Shown: piece after piece, positions 26,549-33,753 of the stretch
How the letters are laid out: each line of letters begins with the position of its first letter
How positions within the stretch are numbered: the stretch's first letter is position 1
Assembly (NCBI GenBank): GCA_964415365.1
Contig: CAYPYW010000010.1
Location: forward strand, 1 to 64,000
Source: Hydromicrobium sp964415365
Lineage (GTDB): Bacteria; Actinomycetota; Humimicrobiia; Humimicrobiales; Humimicrobiaceae
Reading direction: 5' to 3'
Length of the DNA: 64,000 nucleotides
Program-made: the position numbers and the translations under genes
Notes under the pieces: generated by a model
Databases searched by the model: none
The model's input: only the letters and a program-made list of their open reading frames with translations
Told to the model about the DNA's origin: nothing

Positions 26549-27103
26549 ATTAGAATTATTTCTGGTAAATTCAAAGGCAGAAAACTAAAACCTCCTTCGG
26601 ATTATAAAATCAGACCTACTTTAGACAGTGTAAAAGAAAGTATTTTTAATGTTATTGGCAGCAGAATAGAAGGGTCAAACGTCCTTGATTTATTTGCGGG
26701 AACAGGCTCACTGGGAATAGAATCCTTAAGCAGGAACTGCAATCTGGTATATTTTGTAGATGAAAGCTTTGAGTCAATTAATCTTATAAGATATAATGTC
26801 ACCTGTTTAAAAATCGAAAATGAGAAGTATAAAATAATCAGAAGTGACGTTCTGGAGTTTTTGCAATCTTATGTGAACTCAAAATGGGATATAATCTTTA
26901 TAGACCCGCCATATAAGATTGAAAGTGGTATAATGAGAAAAATATTTGGCGTTCTATCTGAAAAAAGAGTTAGCAGGGCTGATACTCTGATAGTATACGA
27001 ATATTTTTTTAAGAGAGATGTCAGGGAAGAGATAGAGGGTTTGAAAAAAATTAAGGAATCACATTTTGGGGATAAAAGGGTGATTTATCTTTCTCCTTAT
27101 TAA
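26549..27103 (+). CDS. rsmD: 16S rRNA (guanine-966-N2)-methyltransferase RsmD
   Basis: A SAM-dependent methyltransferase with motif I VLDLFAGTGSLGIESLSR and the N2-G catalytic motif IIFIDPPYKI near residue 117. The family normally begins MRIIxGxxKGRxL. Here that block is IRIISGKFKGRKLKPP with ATT at the Met position (26549) and GGAG 7 nt upstream. The nearest canonical in-frame start is GTG at 26486, which would overlap fakA by 41 nt and add 21 poorly conserved residues. I list the ATT start but the choice is open. The gene precedes coaD as usual. Confidence 0.88.
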   Translation: MRIISGKFKGRKLKPPSDYKIRPTLDSVKESIFNVIGSRIEGSNVLDLFAGTGSLGIESLSRNCNLVYFVDESFESINLIRYNVTCLKIENEKYKIIRSDVLEFLQSYVNSKWDIIFIDPPYKIESGIMRKIFGVLSEKRVSRADTLIVYEYFFKRDVREEIEGLKKIKESHFGDKRVIYLSPY

Positions 27104-27126
27104 AATTAAGAGATAGGACTTAAACT

Positions 27127-27606
27127 ATGGAAAAAATAGCGCTATGCCCGGGAACCTATGATCCTTTGACCGAGGGGCACAGGGATATAATTGAAAGAAG
27201 TTCAAAGATTTTCTATAAAGTGATAGTAGCCATATCTAAAGATACCAAAAAGAAACCTTTCTACACTGCGGAAAAAAGAGCTGGTTTTGCAAGGAGAGCA
27301 TTGAAAAATCTGAAAAATGTGGAAGTTATTACTTTTGAAGGATTGCTGGTAGATCTGGCTAAAAAAGTAAAGGCTACGGTTATAGTCAAAGGTCTCAGAG
27401 CTATTTCGGATTTTGAGTATGAATTTCAGATGGCACAGATCAATAAAAAATTAAATCCGGAAGTGGAAACTATGTTTATGGTGACCAATCCTAAATTTGC
27501 TTATCTTAGTTCCAGTGCGGTAAAAGAAGTGGCGGGATTCCAGGGCTGCATAAAAGGACTGGTTCCTGAAGAAATAGAGAAAGATATAATAAAAAGTTTT
27601 AAATAA
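27127..27606 (+). CDS. coaD: Phosphopantetheine adenylyltransferase
   Basis: The penultimate step of CoA synthesis. The nucleotidyltransferase motif CPGTYDPLTEGHRDIIER (HxGH class; T-x-G-H here) is near the N-terminus. The second motif is LSSSAVKEVAGFQG near residue 127. At 159 aa it is of normal length. The rsmD-coaD pair is conserved widely. Confidence 0.96.
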   Translation: MEKIALCPGTYDPLTEGHRDIIERSSKIFYKVIVAISKDTKKKPFYTAEKRAGFARRALKNLKNVEVITFEGLLVDLAKKVKATVIVKGLRAISDFEYEFQMAQINKKLNPEVETMFMVTNPKFAYLSSSAVKEVAGFQGCIKGLVPEEIEKDIIKSFK

Positions 27607-27643
27607 GAGTATTTTTAAGTAAAAAATAGATATGGAGAACGAT

Positions 27644-28105
27644 ATGAATGCATTTGAAATTGTAGACCGGATTGAAGAATTCCTTGATAAAAGTAAAAGA
27701 ATTCCATTTTCATCCAATTTAATTGTAAATGAGAATGAAATATACGACCTTCTGGATGAACTGAGGAATATACTACCGGAGGAATTCAAGCAATCCAGAT
27801 GGATTGTTAAAGAGAGAGAAAACATGATAGAGGAAGCTAAAAGGTACTCTGAAAGAGTAATAAAGGAGGCAAAAGAGAAAGCAGAAATTCTGGTCAGCGA
27901 AACCGAGGTACTAAAAGAAGCCAGCAGGAAATCTGAGGAATTAATGGCTGCAGTAGAAGCCAGAGCAAGAACTATCAGACTGGAAGCTGAAGATTATGCC
28001 GATGAGAAGCTGGCAAACCTGGAAGCTGTGTTACATAAATTGTTAACTGCTATTGAAAAGGGAAGAGAACAATTTAGAAGCACGCTGAGTTCGGGTGAGA
28101 AATAA
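27644..28105 (+). CDS. DivIVA/SepIVA-like coiled-coil protein
   Basis: A 153-aa protein rich in Glu/Lys/Ala heptads (about 60-145), with an N-terminal ordered segment. Actinobacteria carry a DivIVA-like septation protein (SepIVA) in the coaD-rnc neighbourhood, and this is the positional and structural match. It probably acts as a cytoplasmic scaffold in cell division or envelope growth. ATG at 27644 is preferred because GGAGA lies 5 nt upstream; the earlier ATG (27632) overlaps that site. The yceD (DUF177) gene often found between this gene and rpmF is absent. Confidence 0.7.
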   Translation: MNAFEIVDRIEEFLDKSKRIPFSSNLIVNENEIYDLLDELRNILPEEFKQSRWIVKERENMIEEAKRYSERVIKEAKEKAEILVSETEVLKEASRKSEELMAAVEARARTIRLEAEDYADEKLANLEAVLHKLLTAIEKGREQFRSTLSSGEK

Positions 28106-28111
28106 TATTTG

Positions 28112-28139
28112 TTGAATAAATATTTTTTTATGTTATATT
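28112..28139 (+). promoter_or_regulatory. Putative promoter of rpmF
   Basis: TTGAAT (28112-28117), a 16-bp spacer and TATATT (28134-28139) preceded by an extended -10 TGT. The leader would run about 55 nt to rpmF, which has a GGAGGA ribosome site. Confidence 0.5.
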
Positions 28140-28200
28140 TATATATTTATGTTTGTTTATAACAAGTTTGTAACAAAGTATTCAGCAGGAGGATATAGTA

Positions 28201-28434
28201 TTGGCAGTACCAAAGAGCAAAGTATCAAAGTCCAAAAGAGATAAGCGTAGGACTCATGACCGTTTAAAAATGGTGAATATTGTTGAATGCCCTAGATGCC
28301 ATAGTAAAAAAATATCGCATAGGGTCTGTGAAAGTTGTGGGTATTACTCTGAACATGAGATAATAATATTTGAAGAGAAAGGCAAAAAGAAAGAAAAGAA
28401 AGAAACAAAAGAAACAAAGGAAGAACGCAAATAA
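28201..28434 (+). CDS. rpmF: 50S ribosomal protein L32
   Basis: The L32 core (AVPKSKVSKSKRDKRRTHD, then the zinc knuckle CPRCHSKKISHRVCESCGYY) is complete. A Lys/Glu/Thr-rich tail of about 18 residues extends it beyond the usual 55-60 aa to 77 aa. The start is TTG at 28201 with AGGAGG upstream. Confidence 0.95.
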   Translation: MAVPKSKVSKSKRDKRRTHDRLKMVNIVECPRCHSKKISHRVCESCGYYSEHEIIIFEEKGKKKEKKETKETKEERK

Positions 28435-28470
28435 AATTGGATTTTAGAGAACTAAATGGAGGTTTGTATT

Positions 28471-30573
28471 TTGAATTTGCGAGATTTTTTTTGTCCTGAT
28501 TCCGTAGCAGTAATAGGAGCTGCCAGAGAGGAAAAAAAAGTAGGCCGCACTATACTGGATAGTATAATAAACTCAGGGTTTAAAGGTAAGTTGTTTCCGG
28601 TAAATCCCAACGCAGACGAAATAGATGGCGTTAAATGTTATCACTCAGTTCTAGATATCCCCACTAATATTGACTTAGCTATAATAGTTGTTCCTGTACA
28701 GTTTGTGCTGCAGGTTTTAGAAGAGTGCTCAAAGAAAAATGCCAAATGGGCTATTGTTATTTCTGCAGGGTTTAAAGAGACAGGAGTGGAAGGTGCAAAA
28801 AGAGAGACTCAGTTAATCGCGAAAGCAAAAGAGTATGGTATCAAGATACTGGGACCCAACTGTATGGGAATCATTGATACTGAATGTCCGATAAATGCAA
28901 CTTTCTCACCCATTATGCCTCCTAGAGGTAAGATAGGCTTTATATCACAATCAGGTGCACTGGGTAGTTCTATACTGGACTGGGCAAAAACATATAAAAT
29001 AGGACTTTCAAAATTTGTGTCATTGGGCAATAAAGCTGATATTTCTGAAAACGATTTGTTTGATGACTGGGAAGATGACGAAAATACTAAAGTCATTACT
29101 GCATATCTTGAGGGCGTAAAATATGGTGTGGAGTTCATTAAAATATCCTCAAGAGTATCAAAAAGTAAACCCATAATTGTCATAAAATCAGGAAATACGG
29201 ATGCCGGAGCCAGGGCAGTTTCGTCCCATACTGGTACTCTTGCCGGTTCTGCTAAAGCTTATGAAGCAGCTTTTAAACAAACAGGAATTATAAGAGCTAA
29301 TACTATAAGGGATCTTTTTAATTATGCCACGGCTTTTTCATATCAACCATTGCCTAAAGGTAAAAAAGTTGCAATAATAACAAATGCAGGCGGTCCCGGT
29401 ATTATGGCTACCGATACCTGTGAGAAAAGTAATATATTACTGGCGAGTTTGAGCAAGGAAACCATAGATAGTTTGAAAGAGTTTTTACCGGAGGCAGCGA
29501 ATTTTTACAATCCCATTGATGTACTGGGAGACGCACTGGCAGACAGGTATAAAAAAGCTCTGGAAGTAGTTATAAAGGACAGCAATGTTGATGCGGTAGT
29601 AGTGCTGCTTACACCACAGGCCATGACTCAGCCTTTTGAAACAGCCAGAGCAATTACGGAAGTAATGGAGAAAAGCGGTAAGGAAGTACCGGTAGTAATT
29701 AGTTTTATAGGAGGTGCTGGAGTCGAAAAAGCAGTGAAATATCTGACCGAGAGAAATATTCCAAATTTCGATATTCCTGAAGAAGCAATAGACACATTGA
29801 AAGTTATGATGGAATATACAGACTGGAAGTCGAGAAAGAGCTTACCTGTTGAAAATTTTAGTGTTGATAAAGAAAGAGTTAAGGAAGTATTCAATCAGTG
29901 TCAGGCTGAAGGCAGGTCGGAATTAGGGGAAATGGAAGCGAGAAAGATTCTTGAAGCATATAGAATAAGGGTACCCAGAGCAGAACTGGCTCGTGGTATA
30001 GATGAGGCGAAAGAAATAGCAGGCCGGATTGGATATCCGTTGGTGCTGAAAATTGATTCCCCCAATATTTTGCATAAAACTGATGTGGGCGGTGTCAAAA
30101 TCGGAATAGAGGATGAAAAAGAGCTGGAGGAGGATTATAACCAGATTCTTTTTAATGTGGGAAGATATATGCCGGATGCCAATATACGTGGTATTCTGGT
30201 TCAGGAATTTGTTAAAGAAAAAAAAGAAACTATTATTGGGGTGAGTAAAGACCCACAGTTTGGGCCTATGATTATGTTTGGACTTGGCGGGATATATGTT
30301 GAGGCACTAAAAGATGTTTCTTTTAGGATTGCCCCTTTAAACAGACAGATGGCCGGTGAAATGATAGAAGAAATTAAAAGTGTCAAGCTACTTAAAGGTA
30401 CGAGAGGTGAAGATATTTCAGATATTGATAGTGTGATTGAAATCATGCTTAGAGTTTCCCAGTTGGTTATGGACTTTCCGGAAATAATAGAAATGGATGT
30501 AAATCCTTTGTTTGTAAAAAAACAGGGTGAGGGATCTATTGCTGGAGACGCAAGAATAAGAATAGGAGGTTAA
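28471..30573 (+). CDS. Acetate-CoA ligase (ADP-forming), fused alpha-beta
   Basis: A 700-aa NDP-forming acyl-CoA synthetase. It interconverts acetyl-CoA (or a related acyl-CoA), ADP and Pi with acetate, CoA and ATP, and so conserves energy in fermenters. Domains in order are: CoA-binding Rossmann (about 1-130, VAVIGAAREEKKVGR), ligase domains with the phospho-histidine in AVSSHTGTLAGSAKAYE near 255, and a C-terminal ATP-grasp (about 480-700, GYPLVLKIDSPNILHKTD). TTG at 28471 with TGGAGG 8 nt upstream is preferred; an ATG at 28456 overlaps that site. It precedes a BioD-like/DRTGG protein by 1 nt. Confidence 0.9.
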   Translation: MNLRDFFCPDSVAVIGAAREEKKVGRTILDSIINSGFKGKLFPVNPNADEIDGVKCYHSVLDIPTNIDLAIIVVPVQFVLQVLEECSKKNAKWAIVISAGFKETGVEGAKRETQLIAKAKEYGIKILGPNCMGIIDTECPINATFSPIMPPRGKIGFISQSGALGSSILDWAKTYKIGLSKFVSLGNKADISENDLFDDWEDDENTKVITAYLEGVKYGVEFIKISSRVSKSKPIIVIKSGNTDAGARAVSSHTGTLAGSAKAYEAAFKQTGIIRANTIRDLFNYATAFSYQPLPKGKKVAIITNAGGPGIMATDTCEKSNILLASLSKETIDSLKEFLPEAANFYNPIDVLGDALADRYKKALEVVIKDSNVDAVVVLLTPQAMTQPFETARAITEVMEKSGKEVPVVISFIGGAGVEKAVKYLTERNIPNFDIPEEAIDTLKVMMEYTDWKSRKSLPVENFSVDKERVKEVFNQCQAEGRSELGEMEARKILEAYRIRVPRAELARGIDEAKEIAGRIGYPLVLKIDSPNILHKTDVGGVKIGIEDEKELEEDYNQILFNVGRYMPDANIRGILVQEFVKEKKETIIGVSKDPQFGPMIMFGLGGIYVEALKDVSFRIAPLNRQMAGEMIEEIKSVKLLKGTRGEDISDIDSVIEIMLRVSQLVMDFPEIIEMDVNPLFVKKQGEGSIAGDARIRIGG

Positions 30574-30574
30574 G

Positions 30575-31639
30575 ATGGTACCGTTATTTTTTATTTCGAA
30601 CCAACCTTTTTCTGGCAAGAGTTCAATGTGTGTAGGCGTAGGAAAATTATTTGCTGAAAAAGGTCTGAAGGTAGGATATATGAAGCCAGTGGGGACATTG
30701 CCAACACGGGTGGGAGGAATCATTACGGATGAGGATGCCCAATACATCTCAAGTATACTGGACGTAAAAGAAGAACTTGAAGATATATGCCCTATTGTAC
30801 TGACCCAGCAATTCAACAGGGAAGGTCTGAAGGATAAAAATTTTTCTAAAGGGTTTATGGACTTAATTTCAAAAGCTTATCAGAGAATTCAAAAGGGTAA
30901 GGATATCGTAATTTTGGAAGGGGCTAAAAGTGTAGAGGACGGCTATTTCCTGGGAATATCCGCAGATAGAATCTGTGGAAAGCTGGGGGCCAAAGCAGTT
31001 ATGGTAGTTAAATATAGTTCTGAAATCGTGGATCAAATCCTTTATTTAAAAGAATTTTTAGGCGATTGCCTGGCAGGGATAATCATAAATTGGGTTCCAA
31101 GAAGTCAAGTAGAATACCTCGAAGAATTGATAGTTCCATTCCTGGTAAGAAATAAAATAGAGGTTTTTGGATATGTAGTCTCAAATAAAATGCTGTCTTC
31201 TGTAAGCGTAAAGGAGATGTCCGAACTTTTAGGCGGACAAATAATTTGTGCTGAGGATAAAGTTGATGAACTAGTAGAGACATTCATGGTTGGAGCTATG
31301 GGTCAGGAGCAGGCATTAAAGTTTTTCAGGAGAAAAGCCAATAAAGCAGTTATAACCGGTGGAGATAGGGCAGATGTTCAGCTTGCTGCACTGGAAACTC
31401 CTACCAAATGCCTTATACTTACAGGTAATTTCCAGCCGAGTAGCGTGGTTCTGGGAAGGGCTGAGGAATTAGGTGTCCCTATGATCCTGGTTAATTTTGA
31501 TACTCTTACTGCGGTGGAAAAAGTCGGAGAAATTATTGGTCATGTAAGATTTCATGAAATTAAGAAGATAGATAAAATAGTTGAAGTAGTGCGGGAGTAC
31601 ATAGATATAAACAAGTTGATGGAAATGTCAAAAAAGTAA
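30575..31639 (+). CDS. BioD-like/DRTGG-domain protein (phosphotransacetylase N-terminal family)
   Basis: A 354-aa protein of the family that forms the non-catalytic N-terminus of long phosphotransacetylases. It has a BioD-like P-loop ATPase (FFISNQPFSGKSSMCVGVGK, with GYMKPVGT following) and a DRTGG-like domain (about 210-320, VITGGDRADVQLAALET). The PTA catalytic domain is absent. It starts 1 nt after the ADP-forming acetate-CoA ligase, so a regulatory or partner role in acetyl-CoA/acetate metabolism is likely but unproven. The start is ATG with GGAGG upstream. Confidence 0.78.
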   Translation: MVPLFFISNQPFSGKSSMCVGVGKLFAEKGLKVGYMKPVGTLPTRVGGIITDEDAQYISSILDVKEELEDICPIVLTQQFNREGLKDKNFSKGFMDLISKAYQRIQKGKDIVILEGAKSVEDGYFLGISADRICGKLGAKAVMVVKYSSEIVDQILYLKEFLGDCLAGIIINWVPRSQVEYLEELIVPFLVRNKIEVFGYVVSNKMLSSVSVKEMSELLGGQIICAEDKVDELVETFMVGAMGQEQALKFFRRKANKAVITGGDRADVQLAALETPTKCLILTGNFQPSSVVLGRAEELGVPMILVNFDTLTAVEKVGEIIGHVRFHEIKKIDKIVEVVREYIDINKLMEMSKK

Positions 31640-31657
31640 TTACAGCCGAAATCAATT

Positions 31658-32677
31658 ATGGTGCAGTTCAACTCAAACGGTTACTCAATTATTGTAGATG
31701 CAATGGGAGGAGATTTTGCTCCTGAGGAGATTGTTAAGGGTTCTATAGAAGCCACAGCAGCCTTCGGAATAAAGATAAAATTGGTTGGAAGCATGGATAA
31801 GATTAAGGGAGTGGCAGCCTCCAGCCAGCTAGATCTGAATAGTATAGAGATTATTCCAAGTTCTCAGGAAGTAAGCATGAATGAATCTCCCTCTGAAGTA
31901 TTAAAGAAGAAAAAGAATTCCTCAATATTTATAGGCTCTCAGCTTGTGTCCCAGGGTAGAGGGAATGCTTTTATTTCTGCCGGGAATACTGGTGCTGTGA
32001 TGGCCTGTTCTCTTTTTAATATAAAAAGAATAGAGAATGTGCACAGACCTGCCATTGCAACAGTGATACCTCTAATAGATAAAAAGTTTGTATTGATTGA
32101 TGCAGGGGCCAACGCTGATTGTAAGCCTCAGTATCTGGAGCAGTTTGCTATAATGGGGAAGATCTATTCTGAAAATATTCTTGGAGTAGAGAATCCAAGG
32201 GTAGCTCTTATCAATATCGGGGAAGAGGAAAAGAAGGGAAGCGAACTGGCTGTCGAGAGTTACAAATTACTTAAGGATTGCCCGAAAATTAATTTTATCG
32301 GAAATATAGAAGGCAGGGAGCTGTTTGAAGGTGAAGCAGATGTAGCAGTTTGTGATGGTTTTGTAGGAAACGTAATATTGAAGTTAATCGAGGGTATGGC
32401 GAATTTCTTTTTTGGGGAAATAAAACAGGTTTTAACTTCGAGCATACTGGCTAAAATTTCGGCTTTAGGGATTAAGAGTTCCTTAATTAAGATGAAGAAG
32501 AAATTTGATTATGAGGAGTATGGTGGTGCACAACTTTTGGGATTAAACGGATTGGTAATAATATCTCACGGAAGTTCAAAGTCCAGAGCAATCAAAAATG
32601 CGATAAAAGCAGCGATGGAAGGTTTGAAAATAAATTTGACCAGCAAAATTAATGAAGAAATTAGTAATGCAAATTAA
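31658..32677 (+). CDS. plsX: Phosphate acyltransferase PlsX
   Basis: It converts acyl-ACP to acyl-phosphate for phospholipid synthesis. The N-terminal signature IIVDAMGGDFAPEEIVKGS is intact, along with ISAGNTGAVMA and the C-terminal GAQLLGLNGLVIISHGSS segment. It has a normal length of 339 aa. It is followed by acpP and rnc. The often-linked fabD, fabG and fabF genes are not here. Confidence 0.96.
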   Translation: MVQFNSNGYSIIVDAMGGDFAPEEIVKGSIEATAAFGIKIKLVGSMDKIKGVAASSQLDLNSIEIIPSSQEVSMNESPSEVLKKKKNSSIFIGSQLVSQGRGNAFISAGNTGAVMACSLFNIKRIENVHRPAIATVIPLIDKKFVLIDAGANADCKPQYLEQFAIMGKIYSENILGVENPRVALINIGEEEKKGSELAVESYKLLKDCPKINFIGNIEGRELFEGEADVAVCDGFVGNVILKLIEGMANFFFGEIKQVLTSSILAKISALGIKSSLIKMKKKFDYEEYGGAQLLGLNGLVIISHGSSKSRAIKNAIKAAMEGLKINLTSKINEEISNAN

Positions 32678-32715
32678 ATAAAGGTAAAAGATTAACAATA
32701 GTAAAAGGAGCAAGA

Positions 32716-32952
32716 ATGGAAAATTTTGACAAGCTTAAGGAAGTTTTAGTCGATGTACTCGGCGCTAAAGAAGAGAACATTAAAGCTGAGAGTAAGTTTG
32801 TTGATGATCTGGGGGCTGATTCGCTGGATTTGGTGGAACTTATTATGGCATTCGAAGACAAGTTTGGAGTAGAAATAAGCGATGAGGATGCCGAAAAGAT
32901 CGTCACGGTTAAGGATGCTCTGGATTATATTGAGACTCATTCAAAGAAGTAA
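32716..32952 (+). CDS. acpP: Acyl carrier protein
   Basis: A 78-aa ACP with the phosphopantetheine serine in DDLGADSLDLVELIMAFE near residue 36. It is acidic and helical as usual. AAAGGAG lies upstream of the ATG. It provides the acyl-ACP substrate for PlsX next door. Confidence 0.97.
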   Translation: MENFDKLKEVLVDVLGAKEENIKAESKFVDDLGADSLDLVELIMAFEDKFGVEISDEDAEKIVTVKDALDYIETHSKK

Positions 32953-33012
32953 TCCTGGATACAGATAAATGAATCTTGTATCATAATTTTATAAGGTGGC
33001 GAAATTTATTTA

Positions 33013-33732
33013 ATGAGTAGTGATGACGAGGTCTTGAGGAATAGAGTAAGAAACTGGTTAAAAACTCTGGGAATTGATGCCGGAGATTTAAAAATTTATA
33101 TACATAGTTTAACTCACAGATCTTTTGCACGTCAGATAGATGTTCAGTCGCGAGGTAACGAGCAGCTGGAGTTTTTAGGCGATAGTGTGCTTTCTTTTAT
33201 CATTACATCATATTTATATGAGAAATACAGTAATTTGGCTGAAGGAAAGATGGCTAAGGTGAGAGCAGCCTTAGTGAATAGAAAGACGCTGTTCGAAATA
33301 GCCAAAAATGTAAAAATAGATCAGCAGGTACTTTTAAGTGAAAATGAGGAATCCTGTAAGGGAAGAAAGAAAATGTCTATTTTGGCTGACAGCCTCGAGG
33401 CTCTCATTGGTGCCATTTATATTGATAAAGGAATTGATTTTACTTTAAATTGGGTTCTGAAGAGGTATAAGAAGAAAATTGAGGAAAATATTAAAACTCC
33501 TGAGATTATAGATTATAAAACCTATCTTCAGGAAGTTGTTCAGGCGGATTATTCAAAACTTGCAAAGTATAAATTGGTAAGATCAGAAGGTCCCGACCAT
33601 AATAAATCATTTTATTCGGTGGTAATGATTGAAGATAAAATAGTCGGAGAGGGCAGAGGAAGAAGTAAAAAAGATTCTGAGCAGGATGCTGCAAAAAATA
33701 CTTTAAAGACACTGTATAAATTGAAATTATAA
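33013..33732 (+). CDS. rnc: Ribonuclease III
   Basis: A double-stranded-RNA endonuclease for rRNA and mRNA processing. The catalytic signature NEQLEFLGDSVLSF lies near residue 50, with a second acidic pair in ADSLEALIGAIYIDKG near 125. A C-terminal dsRNA-binding domain (about 165-237) ends with AAKNTLKTLYKL. At 239 aa it has standard length. It is followed by smc, the conserved order. Confidence 0.97.
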   Translation: MSSDDEVLRNRVRNWLKTLGIDAGDLKIYIHSLTHRSFARQIDVQSRGNEQLEFLGDSVLSFIITSYLYEKYSNLAEGKMAKVRAALVNRKTLFEIAKNVKIDQQVLLSENEESCKGRKKMSILADSLEALIGAIYIDKGIDFTLNWVLKRYKKKIEENIKTPEIIDYKTYLQEVVQADYSKLAKYKLVRSEGPDHNKSFYSVVMIEDKIVGEGRGRSKKDSEQDAAKNTLKTLYKLKL

Positions 33733-33753
33733 TTTTTAATTTGGGAATTAAAG

